DNA of 24,253 nt from an uncultured Cellvibrio sp. (GTDB taxonomy: Bacteria; Pseudomonadota; Gammaproteobacteria; Pseudomonadales; Cellvibrionaceae): contig CAMLKG010000047.1 of the NCBI GenBank assembly GCA_946480695.1, positions 1 through 24,253 on the forward strand. Reading direction: 5' to 3'. The notes under the pieces are model-generated. The model ran no database searches, was not told the origin of the DNA, and was given only the letters and a program-made list of their open reading frames with translations. How positions within the stretch are numbered: position 1 is the stretch's first letter; each line of letters begins with the position of its first letter. Position numbers and translations under genes: made by a program. Of this stretch, positions 14,163 to 21,270 are shown in pieces.

Positions 14163-16022
14163 TTAATTCACAATCGCACTGGCGATTTGGTAGGTCGCCC
14201 AGGCGGCAAAATAGGCTAACGCAAATAAATAAATGGTGAAGAAGGTCGTCGCTTTCGCCGAGTTGGTTTCCCGTTTGACCACAGCAATGGTGGAAATGCA
14301 CTGGGGGGCATAGACAAACCAGGCGAGGTAAGCATAGGCCACCGGCAACGACCAACTGGCTGCCAGGGTAGCTCCCAGGGCTGCATCGATAGACTCCTCA
14401 CCCACTGCATACACCGTAGCCAGCGCGCTCACAGCAACTTCGCGCGCGCCCATGGCGGGAATCAGCGCGATACACATTTGCCAGTTAAAGCCGAGGGGGG
14501 CAAATAAGGGTTGCATCAAATGGCCCAACTGGCCGGCAAAGCTGTAATCAATCGCTGGCTGGGTTGCGCCTTCCGGTGCGCCGGGAAAGGTGGCGAGGAA
14601 CCACAGCACTATTGATAAAGCGAGGATAATGGTGCCGACGCGGCGCAGGAAAATCCAGGCGCGCTCGCGCAAGCCGATCAGTAAATGGTAAGCCATGGGC
14701 CAGCGGTAGCTCGGCAACTCCAGCAATAACGGAAATTCCTCGCGCGCGGCCCGGCGGCGCATTATCCAGGCGATAAGTGCCGCGCTGGCGACCCCGGCAA
14801 AATAAAGTACAAACAAGGTCAGGCCCTGCAAATTGAAAATACCCCACACCGTTTGCTGCGGAATAAAGGCGGCGATGATCAATGCGTATACCGGTAAACG
14901 CGCTGAACACGTCATCAGGGGCGCGACCATGATGGTAATAAACCGTTCGCGCGGATCGGCGATAGTGCGCGTCGCCATGATACCGGGCACGGCACACGCA
15001 AAACTGGATAGCAGCGGAATAAAGGAGCGCCCTGAAAGCCCCAGGCCGCGCATCGGGCGATCCAGTAAAAACGCCGCGCGCGTCAGGTAACCGGTGTCTT
15101 CCAGTACCAGGATAAAGAAAAACAGGATGAGGATTTGCGGCAGGAACACCAGTACGCCGCCGACCCCGGCAATCAAGCCATCGACGATAAAATCCTTAAG
15201 GATGCCATCGGGCAAGACAGCCGCCACGCCTTCACCGAGGGCGACAAAGGCCCCGTCGATTAAATCCACCAAGGGGGTAGCCCAGGCAAACACCGCCTGG
15301 AAGATAACCAACAGGGTAGTAAAAAGCACTACCAACCCGGCGATGGGGTGCATGGCCAATGAATCCAGGCGATCCTGCCAGCGCGGCATTTCGGCAGGCT
15401 GGATGACATGCTGTTTCATCAGGCTTTCGATTTGGTCATAGAGCGCTTCCACCGATTCCTGCCGGTCGCTAAGGGTAAGTGCTTGCTCATCCGGTGGCAG
15501 GAGCGGTTTGCGGGCGTAATCATTTAAAGTCTTCCGCAAATCCGCCACACCCTGGCTATTGACGGCCACGGTTTCAATAATCGGGATGCCAATCGCTTGC
15601 GCCAGGGCGGCAGTATTAATGCTAATACCGCGACGACGCGCTTCATCCATCTGGTTAAGGGCCAACACCATCGGGCGATCCAAACTGCGCAACTCCATCA
15701 CCAGGCGCAGGCCCAAACGCAGGTTGCAGGCATCCACCACGGCAACCAGTACATCGGGGCGGCGTTCACCGGAAAGCTTGCCGAGGATAACGTCGCGCGC
15801 GACCTCTTCATCGGGGGAGGTGACAAACAGGCTGTAGGTGCCGGGCAGATCCAGCAACTCCGCCGGGCTTTCCAGCGCGGTCACCATACCGGAACGGCGC
15901 TCTACCGTAACGCCCGGGTAATTGGCTACCTTGGCGCGGGCACCGGTTAATCGATTAAAGAGGGAGGTTTTGCCGCAGTTGGGATTACCAACCAGCGCCA
16001 GGCGAATAGGGGCAGCGGACAT
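14163..16022 (-). CDS. feoB: Ferrous iron transport GTPase-permease FeoB
   Basis: The main Fe(II) importer of the inner membrane. The N-terminal G domain has G1 GNPNCGKTS (12-20), G2 Thr39 in YPGVTVE, G3 DLPG (58-61) and G4 NQMD (123-126). A helical spacer leads to the membrane part with two Gate motifs: SSFACAVPGIMATRTIADPR and MTCSARLPVYALII, each with the conserved Cys. The NFeoB-associated region is followed by PAMGAREVAVSALATVYAVG. At 619 residues it is a short-form FeoB, lacking the C-terminal extension of the E. coli protein (773). feoA lies 13 bases upstream, and the cysteine-rich partner follows. Confidence 0.96.
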   Translation of the reverse strand: MSAAPIRLALVGNPNCGKTSLFNRLTGARAKVANYPGVTVERRSGMVTALESPAELLDLPGTYSLFVTSPDEEVARDVILGKLSGERRPDVLVAVVDACNLRLGLRLVMELRSLDRPMVLALNQMDEARRRGISINTAALAQAIGIPIIETVAVNSQGVADLRKTLNDYARKPLLPPDEQALTLSDRQESVEALYDQIESLMKQHVIQPAEMPRWQDRLDSLAMHPIAGLVVLFTTLLVIFQAVFAWATPLVDLIDGAFVALGEGVAAVLPDGILKDFIVDGLIAGVGGVLVFLPQILILFFFILVLEDTGYLTRAAFLLDRPMRGLGLSGRSFIPLLSSFACAVPGIMATRTIADPRERFITIMVAPLMTCSARLPVYALIIAAFIPQQTVWGIFNLQGLTLFVLYFAGVASAALIAWIMRRRAAREEFPLLLELPSYRWPMAYHLLIGLRERAWIFLRRVGTIILALSIVLWFLATFPGAPEGATQPAIDYSFAGQLGHLMQPLFAPLGFNWQMCIALIPAMGAREVAVSALATVYAVGEESIDAALGATLAASWSLPVAYAYLAWFVYAPQCISTIAVVKRETNSAKATTFFTIYLFALAYFAAWATYQIASAIVN

Positions 16023-16035
16023 GCGGGTTTCCTGA

Positions 16036-16332
16036 TTAGCGGTCGGTAGTAAGGGGTTCTACGCAAATCTTGGCGGCTTCAGCGCGGCGCAAGGCGAACT
16101 TGGTACCGTTAACTTGCACGGCGAGTGGATCGGCACCCAGAAAGCCGAAACCAATGACTTTCAATGGCGCGCCCGGCAAGAACCCCAACTCCTTCAAGCG
16201 CAAACTGACTTTCTCATCCTGGGCGCCGAATAAAGGCTGGTCGATCAGGTTTACCACCCGAACGCGAGCACCTTTGGCGCATTGATCAAGGCGCAGGACG
16301 GGGGCCGAAATGGGCATAGTGGCTGTATTCAT
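16036..16332 (-). CDS. feoA: Ferrous iron transport protein FeoA
   Basis: The product is a small SH3-fold cytosolic protein of 98 residues that assists FeoB. The core is clear: DQCAKGARVRVVNL near the start, RLKELGFLPGAPLKVIGFGF in the middle and ADPLAVQVNGTKFALRRAEA before the end, matching the FeoA pattern L-x-x-L-G-(I/F)-x-P-G and the ALR basic segment. ATG 16332 is preferred as it follows a promoter with Fur-like site; ATG 16317 is the alternative. The frame stays open upstream to 16494, but that part runs through the promoter and into cti. It is the first gene of feoA-feoB-cysteine-rich protein. Confidence 0.92.
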   Translation of the reverse strand: MNTATMPISAPVLRLDQCAKGARVRVVNLIDQPLFGAQDEKVSLRLKELGFLPGAPLKVIGFGFLGADPLAVQVNGTKFALRRAEAAKICVEPLTTDR

Positions 16333-16344
16333 AAATACGTCGTT

Positions 16345-16363
16345 GTAAATGAGATTGATTATT
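16345..16363 (-). promoter_or_regulatory. Fur-box-like site in the feoA leader
   Basis: On the minus strand the sequence AATAATCAATCTCATTTAC agrees with the 19-base Fur consensus at 12 positions, including both outer AATAAT- and CATT-type arms. It lies just after the predicted -10 box, over the start of transcription, where bound Fe-Fur would block RNA polymerase. Confidence 0.55.
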
Positions 16364-16367
16364 AGAA

Positions 16368-16396
16368 AGAATACTTTATTTAATTGGCTGTCGCAA
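16368..16396 (-). promoter_or_regulatory. Sigma-70 promoter of the feo operon
   Basis: On the minus strand, TTGCGA (-35, 16391-16396) and TATTCT (-10, 16368-16373) are separated by exactly 17 bases. Predicted transcription starts near 16361, about 30 bases before feoA. The promoter falls in the short gap between the cti stop and feoA, so feo has its own start. Confidence 0.6.
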
Positions 16397-16417
16397 TTTA
16401 TGCCTCGTGTTTCCGCC

Positions 16418-18796
16418 TTAGCGGTTTTCCAGGCGGTTGTAGTCGAGTATTGCCGCTTCCTTGGGTTGATAATGTGAATAAAGTTGGTGTACATGGTCGC
16501 TGAATGCCCAGAAGTCGGGATTGCTTCGCCTTACCCCATAGCTATCCCGCAGTGCACGGTAATCTTCCTCCGAGCGCATGGCCTGGAATTGCGTAATGAA
16601 TTTATCCAGATCCTTATCCTTGATGCGCAGGAAGCTGTTGGGGTAGCTACCGATCAGTCCGAAGGCAATGGTCAGGTTGTCTTCAGCGGGAATGCGCCGC
16701 TTATCCTCACCGAACAACGAGGAAAGATTGCTATAGGCATTATTGTGTACGAGAGTAAACAAACCCTTGCCCGGAATTTCAATCATGGTGGTTTGCGGCA
16801 GGAAGCTGATTGCCGTACCGCTGGTGCTTTGTAATTTCTCATACAAAGCCAACTGGTGCGAATTCAATTGTGTGGCACGGATGTTGTGTAACGAGTTACC
16901 TGCGTTGCCCAGGTGAATACGCAATTTCTGGAAAAGTTCGAGTTTGGGGTTGGTTGTTGTGTAACGAATAGTATTGCGATCATTCAGTTGGTTGATAAAT
17001 AAGTCCAAATACCGTTGCGCGTTAGCTTCCGCGTCGCGGTACCAAAATGTCATTTCCTGTTGCTGATATTGTTTGGGCAACAGGCTTACAAAATTCATTT
17101 CACCTTCGATGCGCAAAAAATCCATATACAGGCGGCTTAACAATTGATGGGAGGCATTGCCGTATACATCAAACCCCGCCACCAACAGGTAATGGATACG
17201 TTCCAGCAACGGATAACCGATTACCCAGGCTGTTTTAGGGGGCTGGCCAATCATTCCCTGGTGCACACTGGCGCTATCGCTATGGCGGAAAACCGTAAGG
17301 GCGGCATTGGGGTTCTTGCCGTTATCGCCATTCCATATCACATCCAGTCCCAAGCCATTGCTTTGTTCCACGGTATGGTTAACAAATTGCGCTTTGGCGG
17401 TGAGATATCCTTTTTGCAGCTCCGAATATTTTAACCAGTTGGTGAGCGGCAAAAAGGTATTACCGGCACCGGCGGGTAATTGGAGGTGCTTGCTGTTATC
17501 AGCAAGGAATTTTTCAAACCCCTCAGTGTTTTGGGATTCCGGGGTCAGGAAAAATACCCAGAAGTGATCCTGGATTACATTCAGCGCAACCTGGCCGCGG
17601 CACACCGGGCCTTTAATAAAATTCATGATGGTGAATTGTGCTTCATCCAACATAAAACGGTAGCGCGCATTCACCGGTAATTCGGCAAAGGTGAGAAACG
17701 GATTAGCGGCAGACTCGGGCGCGTAGGAGGGCAATTGCGTTACGGTGTAACCATCCCGGTAAAATAATTCCTGCCATTGTGCCTTGCGTTTTTTATGCAG
17801 CGCATAGGGCATAAATGTTTTGGCGATCACACTGGAGGGATCGCGCCAAAGGCGATAATAAACCCGCGCTACCCCGGGGTTATCAAAGGGGCGCGCCGTG
17901 TTAATACGCCGGATCGGTTTACCCGGGGGCGTACTTGAGCGAACCAGGCGAAAATAAGTGCGTGGTGCCTCGGCAAAAAACAATTGCGCTAAAAAAAGAT
18001 GTTCATAAATGTAACGGTTGACCAGTTGTGCCTTGAGTGAATCGCCGTTAAAAAATATTTCCCATTCATGTATTTGTTGTTGCACTTTGGCGGGAATCAC
18101 GGGGGGAATACCCATATCCGCGCCTTGCTTCAACCAATCCATGGTCAACTGATATTCCCGATCATTTAAAGCGGGCAACCCGTAAGGCATACCCCACAGC
18201 GGTTTTTTTTGTGCGTAGCTTTCCAGGGTTTCCATGCCCGGACAGTACTGGTTGGGATCGAGGTTAAAATCAAAGCTGGTGGGTAGGATGGCATCCGCCG
18301 GGAGCGGGTGTTCGCGTTTCAATATTAATAGCTGGGCCATCACTCCTGCATTGATATTGGCCACGGCGGAATTACGACGTTCATTCAGCACCGGGTGGAA
18401 GTTTTTTGTTCGCCATTGTGCGGTGGTTTGCGCATCTTCAAACAAGCGTGTCAGGTTTCCCCCCAGCAGGCGTGTGCCGTCATAGACTTTTTCAATGTTT
18501 GCCCCCCTTAGCAGCCCTTCATAGGAATCCAGCTTAAGCTGGCAAGGCGCGTCATAGCAGCCGTGGCAAACAACACAACGTTGTTCCAGTATGGGCCGGG
18601 TGTGTTGGTAATAACTGAGTTTGCTTGCGTGGGGAATGACAGGGACTTCGAGGGCTTTGGGTGCGCCGTATAACCTATCCCATTGGGAACCGGGAATACT
18701 GGCACACCCGGCAATGACTAATAACAACAAGGCGATACTGGCGGGCTTTAATCGACTGCATAACCTGAAAATTCCAGCGTAGGCTCCGGCTTCCAT
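16418..18796 (-). CDS. cti: Fatty acid cis/trans isomerase (Cti)
   Basis: The enzyme is a periplasmic heme protein that converts cis- to trans-unsaturated fatty acids in membrane phospholipids, a rapid response to solvents and heat in Pseudomonas and Vibrio. The product has 792 residues, the family length. A signal region (ASIALLLLVIAGCAS) contains a lipobox-like VIAG-Cys31, so it may be a lipoprotein. A c-type heme motif CVVCH lies at residues 74-78, followed by the conserved GCYDAPCQL. Further family stretches include ESYAQKKPLWGMPYGLPALN and the C-terminal PDFWAFSDHVH. TAAGGA upstream supports ATG 18796. It is separated from feoA by a promoter. Confidence 0.93.
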   Translation of the reverse strand: MEAGAYAGIFRLCSRLKPASIALLLLVIAGCASIPGSQWDRLYGAPKALEVPVIPHASKLSYYQHTRPILEQRCVVCHGCYDAPCQLKLDSYEGLLRGANIEKVYDGTRLLGGNLTRLFEDAQTTAQWRTKNFHPVLNERRNSAVANINAGVMAQLLILKREHPLPADAILPTSFDFNLDPNQYCPGMETLESYAQKKPLWGMPYGLPALNDREYQLTMDWLKQGADMGIPPVIPAKVQQQIHEWEIFFNGDSLKAQLVNRYIYEHLFLAQLFFAEAPRTYFRLVRSSTPPGKPIRRINTARPFDNPGVARVYYRLWRDPSSVIAKTFMPYALHKKRKAQWQELFYRDGYTVTQLPSYAPESAANPFLTFAELPVNARYRFMLDEAQFTIMNFIKGPVCRGQVALNVIQDHFWVFFLTPESQNTEGFEKFLADNSKHLQLPAGAGNTFLPLTNWLKYSELQKGYLTAKAQFVNHTVEQSNGLGLDVIWNGDNGKNPNAALTVFRHSDSASVHQGMIGQPPKTAWVIGYPLLERIHYLLVAGFDVYGNASHQLLSRLYMDFLRIEGEMNFVSLLPKQYQQQEMTFWYRDAEANAQRYLDLFINQLNDRNTIRYTTTNPKLELFQKLRIHLGNAGNSLHNIRATQLNSHQLALYEKLQSTSGTAISFLPQTTMIEIPGKGLFTLVHNNAYSNLSSLFGEDKRRIPAEDNLTIAFGLIGSYPNSFLRIKDKDLDKFITQFQAMRSEEDYRALRDSYGVRRSNPDFWAFSDHVHQLYSHYQPKEAAILDYNRLENR

Positions 18797-18910
18797 AAGG
18801 TTCCTTATCTCGCATCAATAACCAATAAAAGAAACACTGGATTTTAGCGGAAAGCATGGCCCCACGGCGGGCTTTCAAGGGGAAAGGGGGAACTGCGTCA
18901 CCTTCGCGCT

Positions 18911-18989
18911 GTCATCAAGACGCTTGCGAGGTTGTGACCCCGGCGGTGATTGGGCCATAATCCCGCCTCAATGTGTGAGTCATCAAGAC
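18911..18989. repeat. 11-bp direct repeat upstream of the DUF3014 gene
   Basis: GTCATCAAGAC occurs at 18911-18921 and again at 18979-18989 in the 229-base gap between the divergent cti and DUF3014 genes. The copies are 68 bases apart, centre to centre, and could be paired regulator sites. Nothing else in the gap is clear. Confidence 0.35.
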
Positions 18990-19025
18990 ATTAAAACTAC
19001 AACGCTGTTAAAAAAGGTATCAAGT

Positions 19026-19871
19026 ATGCGCGATGATTACGAACCGCGAAAAAGTTCCTCGGGGTCACTGGTGGTGATAGTGGTATTGGTTGCGATTATC
19101 GCGGCAGTTGCATTTTATTTTTTGCGCGATGATGCTCCTGCAGCCTCCGACACGGGTGTTACACCGGTTGCAGTAGTGCCCCAAGCGATGACCAGCAGCA
19201 GTGCCGCATCTTCTGTGGCGCCCATTGTGGAATATCAACCACCGGAACCCGTTGTGGAAGTCGAGCCTTTGCCTTCATTGAACGAGAGCGACAGCAGCAT
19301 ATTGGCTGCGCTCCAGCAACTGCGCGGTGAAGGCTTGCTGCAATTGCTGGTTCCGCAGGAAGTGATCCGTAAATTTGTATTGGCGGTAAATAATGTGGCG
19401 GAAGGCAAGGTAATCCACGAATACCGCCCCGTTGTGTCCCCGCCTCCGCCCTTTGTTGCCGAAGCCTTTTCGGTCATGGTTGAAGGCACGGAAGTCGGTC
19501 AGGAGCGTGTGGCGCCTGCCAATTACCAGCGGTACGAACCCTACGTGACTACACTCGCACTCATTGATAGCGATGCGGCGGTTGCTGTGTACCGTCGTTT
19601 TTATCCGTTGCTGGAAGAGGCATTTCGCGAGTTGGGATTAAAGAAACCGAATTTCCACAGTGTAATGATCGCTGCGATTGACAACATCCTGGCAGCGCCG
19701 GATGCCCAGGGCGATCTGTTGCTCGTCAGACCAAAAATCTTTTACCAATATGCCGACCCCGCGCTCGAACAATTGCCGCAAACCCATAAGTTGATGTTGC
19801 GCATGGGACCGGAAAACTCCCGCAGTGTTAAGGCCAGCTTGCGTCAATTGCGGGCGCGGTTGGTAAATTGA
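19026..19871 (+). CDS. DUF3014 domain membrane-anchored protein
   Basis: The product of 281 residues has one N-terminal transmembrane helix (SLVVIVVLVAIIAAVAFYFL, about residues 14-33), a low-complexity Ser/Ala/Pro/Val/Glu linker, and a periplasmic DUF3014 domain from about residue 90 (ILAALQQLRGEGLLQLLVPQ, then EVIRKFVLAVNNVAEGK). Typical DUF3014 stretches RYEPYVTTLALIDSDAAVAV and LLLVRPKIFYQYADPALEQL then HKLMLRMGPEN follow. The function of the family is unknown; architecture suggests an envelope protein. ATG 19026 is chosen because AAAAAAGG precedes it and the helix then sits at the usual distance; an in-frame upstream ATG at 18924 is not supported. Confidence 0.85.
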   Translation: MRDDYEPRKSSSGSLVVIVVLVAIIAAVAFYFLRDDAPAASDTGVTPVAVVPQAMTSSSAASSVAPIVEYQPPEPVVEVEPLPSLNESDSSILAALQQLRGEGLLQLLVPQEVIRKFVLAVNNVAEGKVIHEYRPVVSPPPPFVAEAFSVMVEGTEVGQERVAPANYQRYEPYVTTLALIDSDAAVAVYRRFYPLLEEAFRELGLKKPNFHSVMIAAIDNILAAPDAQGDLLLVRPKIFYQYADPALEQLPQTHKLMLRMGPENSRSVKASLRQLRARLVN

Positions 19872-19892
19872 TGTTGATGCACGTTACTGAAT

Positions 19893-19920
19893 AAAAAAGC
19901 CGCTTAGCGGCCTTTTTATT
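19893..19920 (+). terminator. Intrinsic terminator after the DUF3014 gene
   Basis: The stem GCCGC/GCGGC around a TTA loop, flanked by A-run and T-run (CTTTTTATTTT), starts 21 bases after the stop. The symmetry would let it work on both strands. A second hairpin AAGTGC/GCACTT with a T6 run (19934-19963) follows closely and may back it up. Confidence 0.85.
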
Positions 19921-20053
19921 TTGGGGTAATAGCAAGTGCTACCATCCGGCACTTCTGTTTTTTGAAACAATTTATTAATTGCTGTTACTCCTTGGGACTT
20001 TATATAGAGTATCCCAACCTTTGATCCCGTAATAAAAACTTGCCTGTAAATAT

Positions 20054-20082
20054 TTGACAACGTTGTCTGATGTGCGTAATCT
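20054..20082 (+). promoter_or_regulatory. Promoter with overlapping LacI-type palindromic operator
   Basis: TTGACA (20054-20059) is a perfect -35 box and TAATCT (20077-20082) a weak -10 box at 17-base spacing. The 12-bp perfect palindrome GACAACGTTGTC (20056-20067), with the central CG typical of LacI-family operators, overlaps the -35 box. In related bacteria GlcNAc genes are controlled by the LacI-type NagR, which makes NagR the first candidate. No regulator gene is in the window. Confidence 0.6.
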
Positions 20083-20088
20083 AGGTTC

Positions 20089-20211
20089 GTCCGATGATGA
20101 CCCTGGGCCTGAAGTCTCTCCTTTGTCATGTTCAGAATCATGGGGCATGAGTTCTCTAGAGCTGTAGTAGTGGTCTTATGGTTAGTGTCCTGCGGGACAC
20201 TAACCTTTTTT
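20089..20211 (+). ncRNA. Possible terminated leader transcript or small RNA
   Basis: A transcript from the promoter at 20054-20082 would start near 20089 and meet the terminator at 20180-20211, giving an RNA of about 120 nucleotides. It could be a small RNA or the attenuated 5' leader of the nag operon. No known riboswitch fold was recognised. Support is limited to the promoter and terminator placement. Confidence 0.3.
20180..20211 (+). terminator. Strong intrinsic terminator between the promoter and nagK
   Basis: The perfect 11-bp stem GGTTAGTGTCC/GGACACTAACC (20180-20190 with 20195-20205) has a TGCG loop and a T6 run (20206-20211). No protein gene lies between it and the earlier terminators, so it must act on a leader or small RNA. 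Confidence 0.85.
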
Positions 20212-20329
20212 AGCGGTCTGCTATGATCATCACATCACACGGGACGTTTATACCAAACACGAATTTTAGGTACCTGGTTCCGGCGTTCCTGAACCCGGGT
20301 ATTTTGCTCCGCACAATAAGAGGTAGATC

Positions 20330-21268
20330 ATGGCGAAGTTGCCACCGGGCGCGCAAACCTTGTTTATCGGGATTGATGGGGGCGGCACCAAGTGTCGCGC
20401 CAGTATCATGACCGAAGATTTGCAAGTGCTGGGTACTGGTGTCGGTGGTCCAGCTAATCCTTTCCAGGGCATCCAACAAGCTAAAGATTCCATTCGCACC
20501 GCAGCCGAGCTGGCATTAATTGATGCGGGGCTACCGCCTTCCGCCATGGGCGAATTAATTGCCGGTGCAGGCCTCGCGGGGGTAAATGTTCCCAGCCTTT
20601 ATGAAGTTATGTCTGCCTGGGAGCACCCGTTCAAGGCAATGCACCTGACCACCGACCTGCACATTGCTTGCCTGGGTGCGCACAATCGCGATGAAGGTGC
20701 CGTAATGATTTGCGGTACGGGCTCCTGCGGTTATTCATTTGTGAACAACCAGGCGCTGTTTGTCGGCGGACACGGTTTCCCGATTGGCGATAAAGGCAGC
20801 GGCGCCTGGATGGGCCTGGAGGCGATCCAGGCTATTTTGCTGGCGTCGGACGATCTGGGGCCGCAAACAACCCTGAGCCAGTCCATCGGTGATTTCTTGC
20901 AAGCCAGGGGCATGATGATCGTGGACAAAATGTTTGGTGCCCGCCAGGGCGATTACGCCAAATTTGCAATTTTTGTGGTGGATGCGGCTGATGCAGGTGA
21001 TGCGGTCGCCATGGATATTGTTAAGGATGGGGCTACTTACATGAGTGGCGTTGCACGCAAGTTATGGGCAACTAACCCAGGGCGCATGTCAATTATCGGT
21101 GGCTTGGCTCCGCGCCTTATTCCCTGGATGGACAAGGATATGGCCGATAATCTTTCACCCGTGCTTTACCAACCGGAATTCGGCGCTGTTTATTTCGCCA
21201 AGCAGGCGTTGAAAACGGAAAAAAATAACGATCAATCAAATGCTACTTCCAACCGGGTCAACTCATAA
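20330..21268 (+). CDS. nagK: N-acetylglucosamine kinase, BadF/BadG ATPase family
   Basis: The enzyme phosphorylates GlcNAc (or glucosamine) in the cytosol with ATP, forming the 6-phosphate. At 312 residues it belongs to the ASKHA fold group related to eukaryotic NAGK. Motifs: phosphate-1 GIDGGGTKCRAS (14-25), phosphate-2 CGTGSCGYS (128-136), sugar-site GGHGFPIGDKGSGAWMG (146-162), and the adenosine region MSIIGGLAPRL near residue 260. AGAGGT precedes the ATG. The gene opens the nag operon; the permease starts two bases after its stop. Glucosamine versus GlcNAc preference cannot be told from sequence, but the NagP/NagA context favours GlcNAc. Confidence 0.9.
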   Translation: MAKLPPGAQTLFIGIDGGGTKCRASIMTEDLQVLGTGVGGPANPFQGIQQAKDSIRTAAELALIDAGLPPSAMGELIAGAGLAGVNVPSLYEVMSAWEHPFKAMHLTTDLHIACLGAHNRDEGAVMICGTGSCGYSFVNNQALFVGGHGFPIGDKGSGAWMGLEAIQAILLASDDLGPQTTLSQSIGDFLQARGMMIVDKMFGARQGDYAKFAIFVVDAADAGDAVAMDIVKDGATYMSGVARKLWATNPGRMSIIGGLAPRLIPWMDKDMADNLSPVLYQPEFGAVYFAKQALKTEKNNDQSNATSNRVNS

Positions 21269-21270
21269 TT

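Larger units (their letters stand above)
19921..20329. other. Non-coding leader region before the GlcNAc operon
   Basis: No convincing gene is found in these 409 bases. They hold a second terminator-like hairpin (19934-19963), a LacI-type palindrome within a promoter (20054-20082), an 18-codon open frame starting ATG 20094 and ending TGA 20150 without a ribosome site, a palindrome CTCTAGAG near 20154, and a strong intrinsic terminator (20180-20211), followed by 118 bases leading to nagK. An antisense frame of 85 codons across the upstream terminator has no family resemblance and is not called. Confidence 0.6.

Noticed and set aside
14548..14997. 149-codon frame within feoB on the same strand in another phase
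   Set aside because: It is an overprint of the membrane domain of FeoB with Arg/His/Ala-rich content and no ribosome site.
19884..20141. 85-codon open frame on the minus strand
   Set aside because: It covers a terminator and a promoter of the other strand, has no ribosome site and no family resemblance.
20222..20227. TATGAT as a -10 box for a second nagK promoter
   Set aside because: No acceptable -35 box lies 16-18 bases upstream; that space is occupied by the terminator stem.
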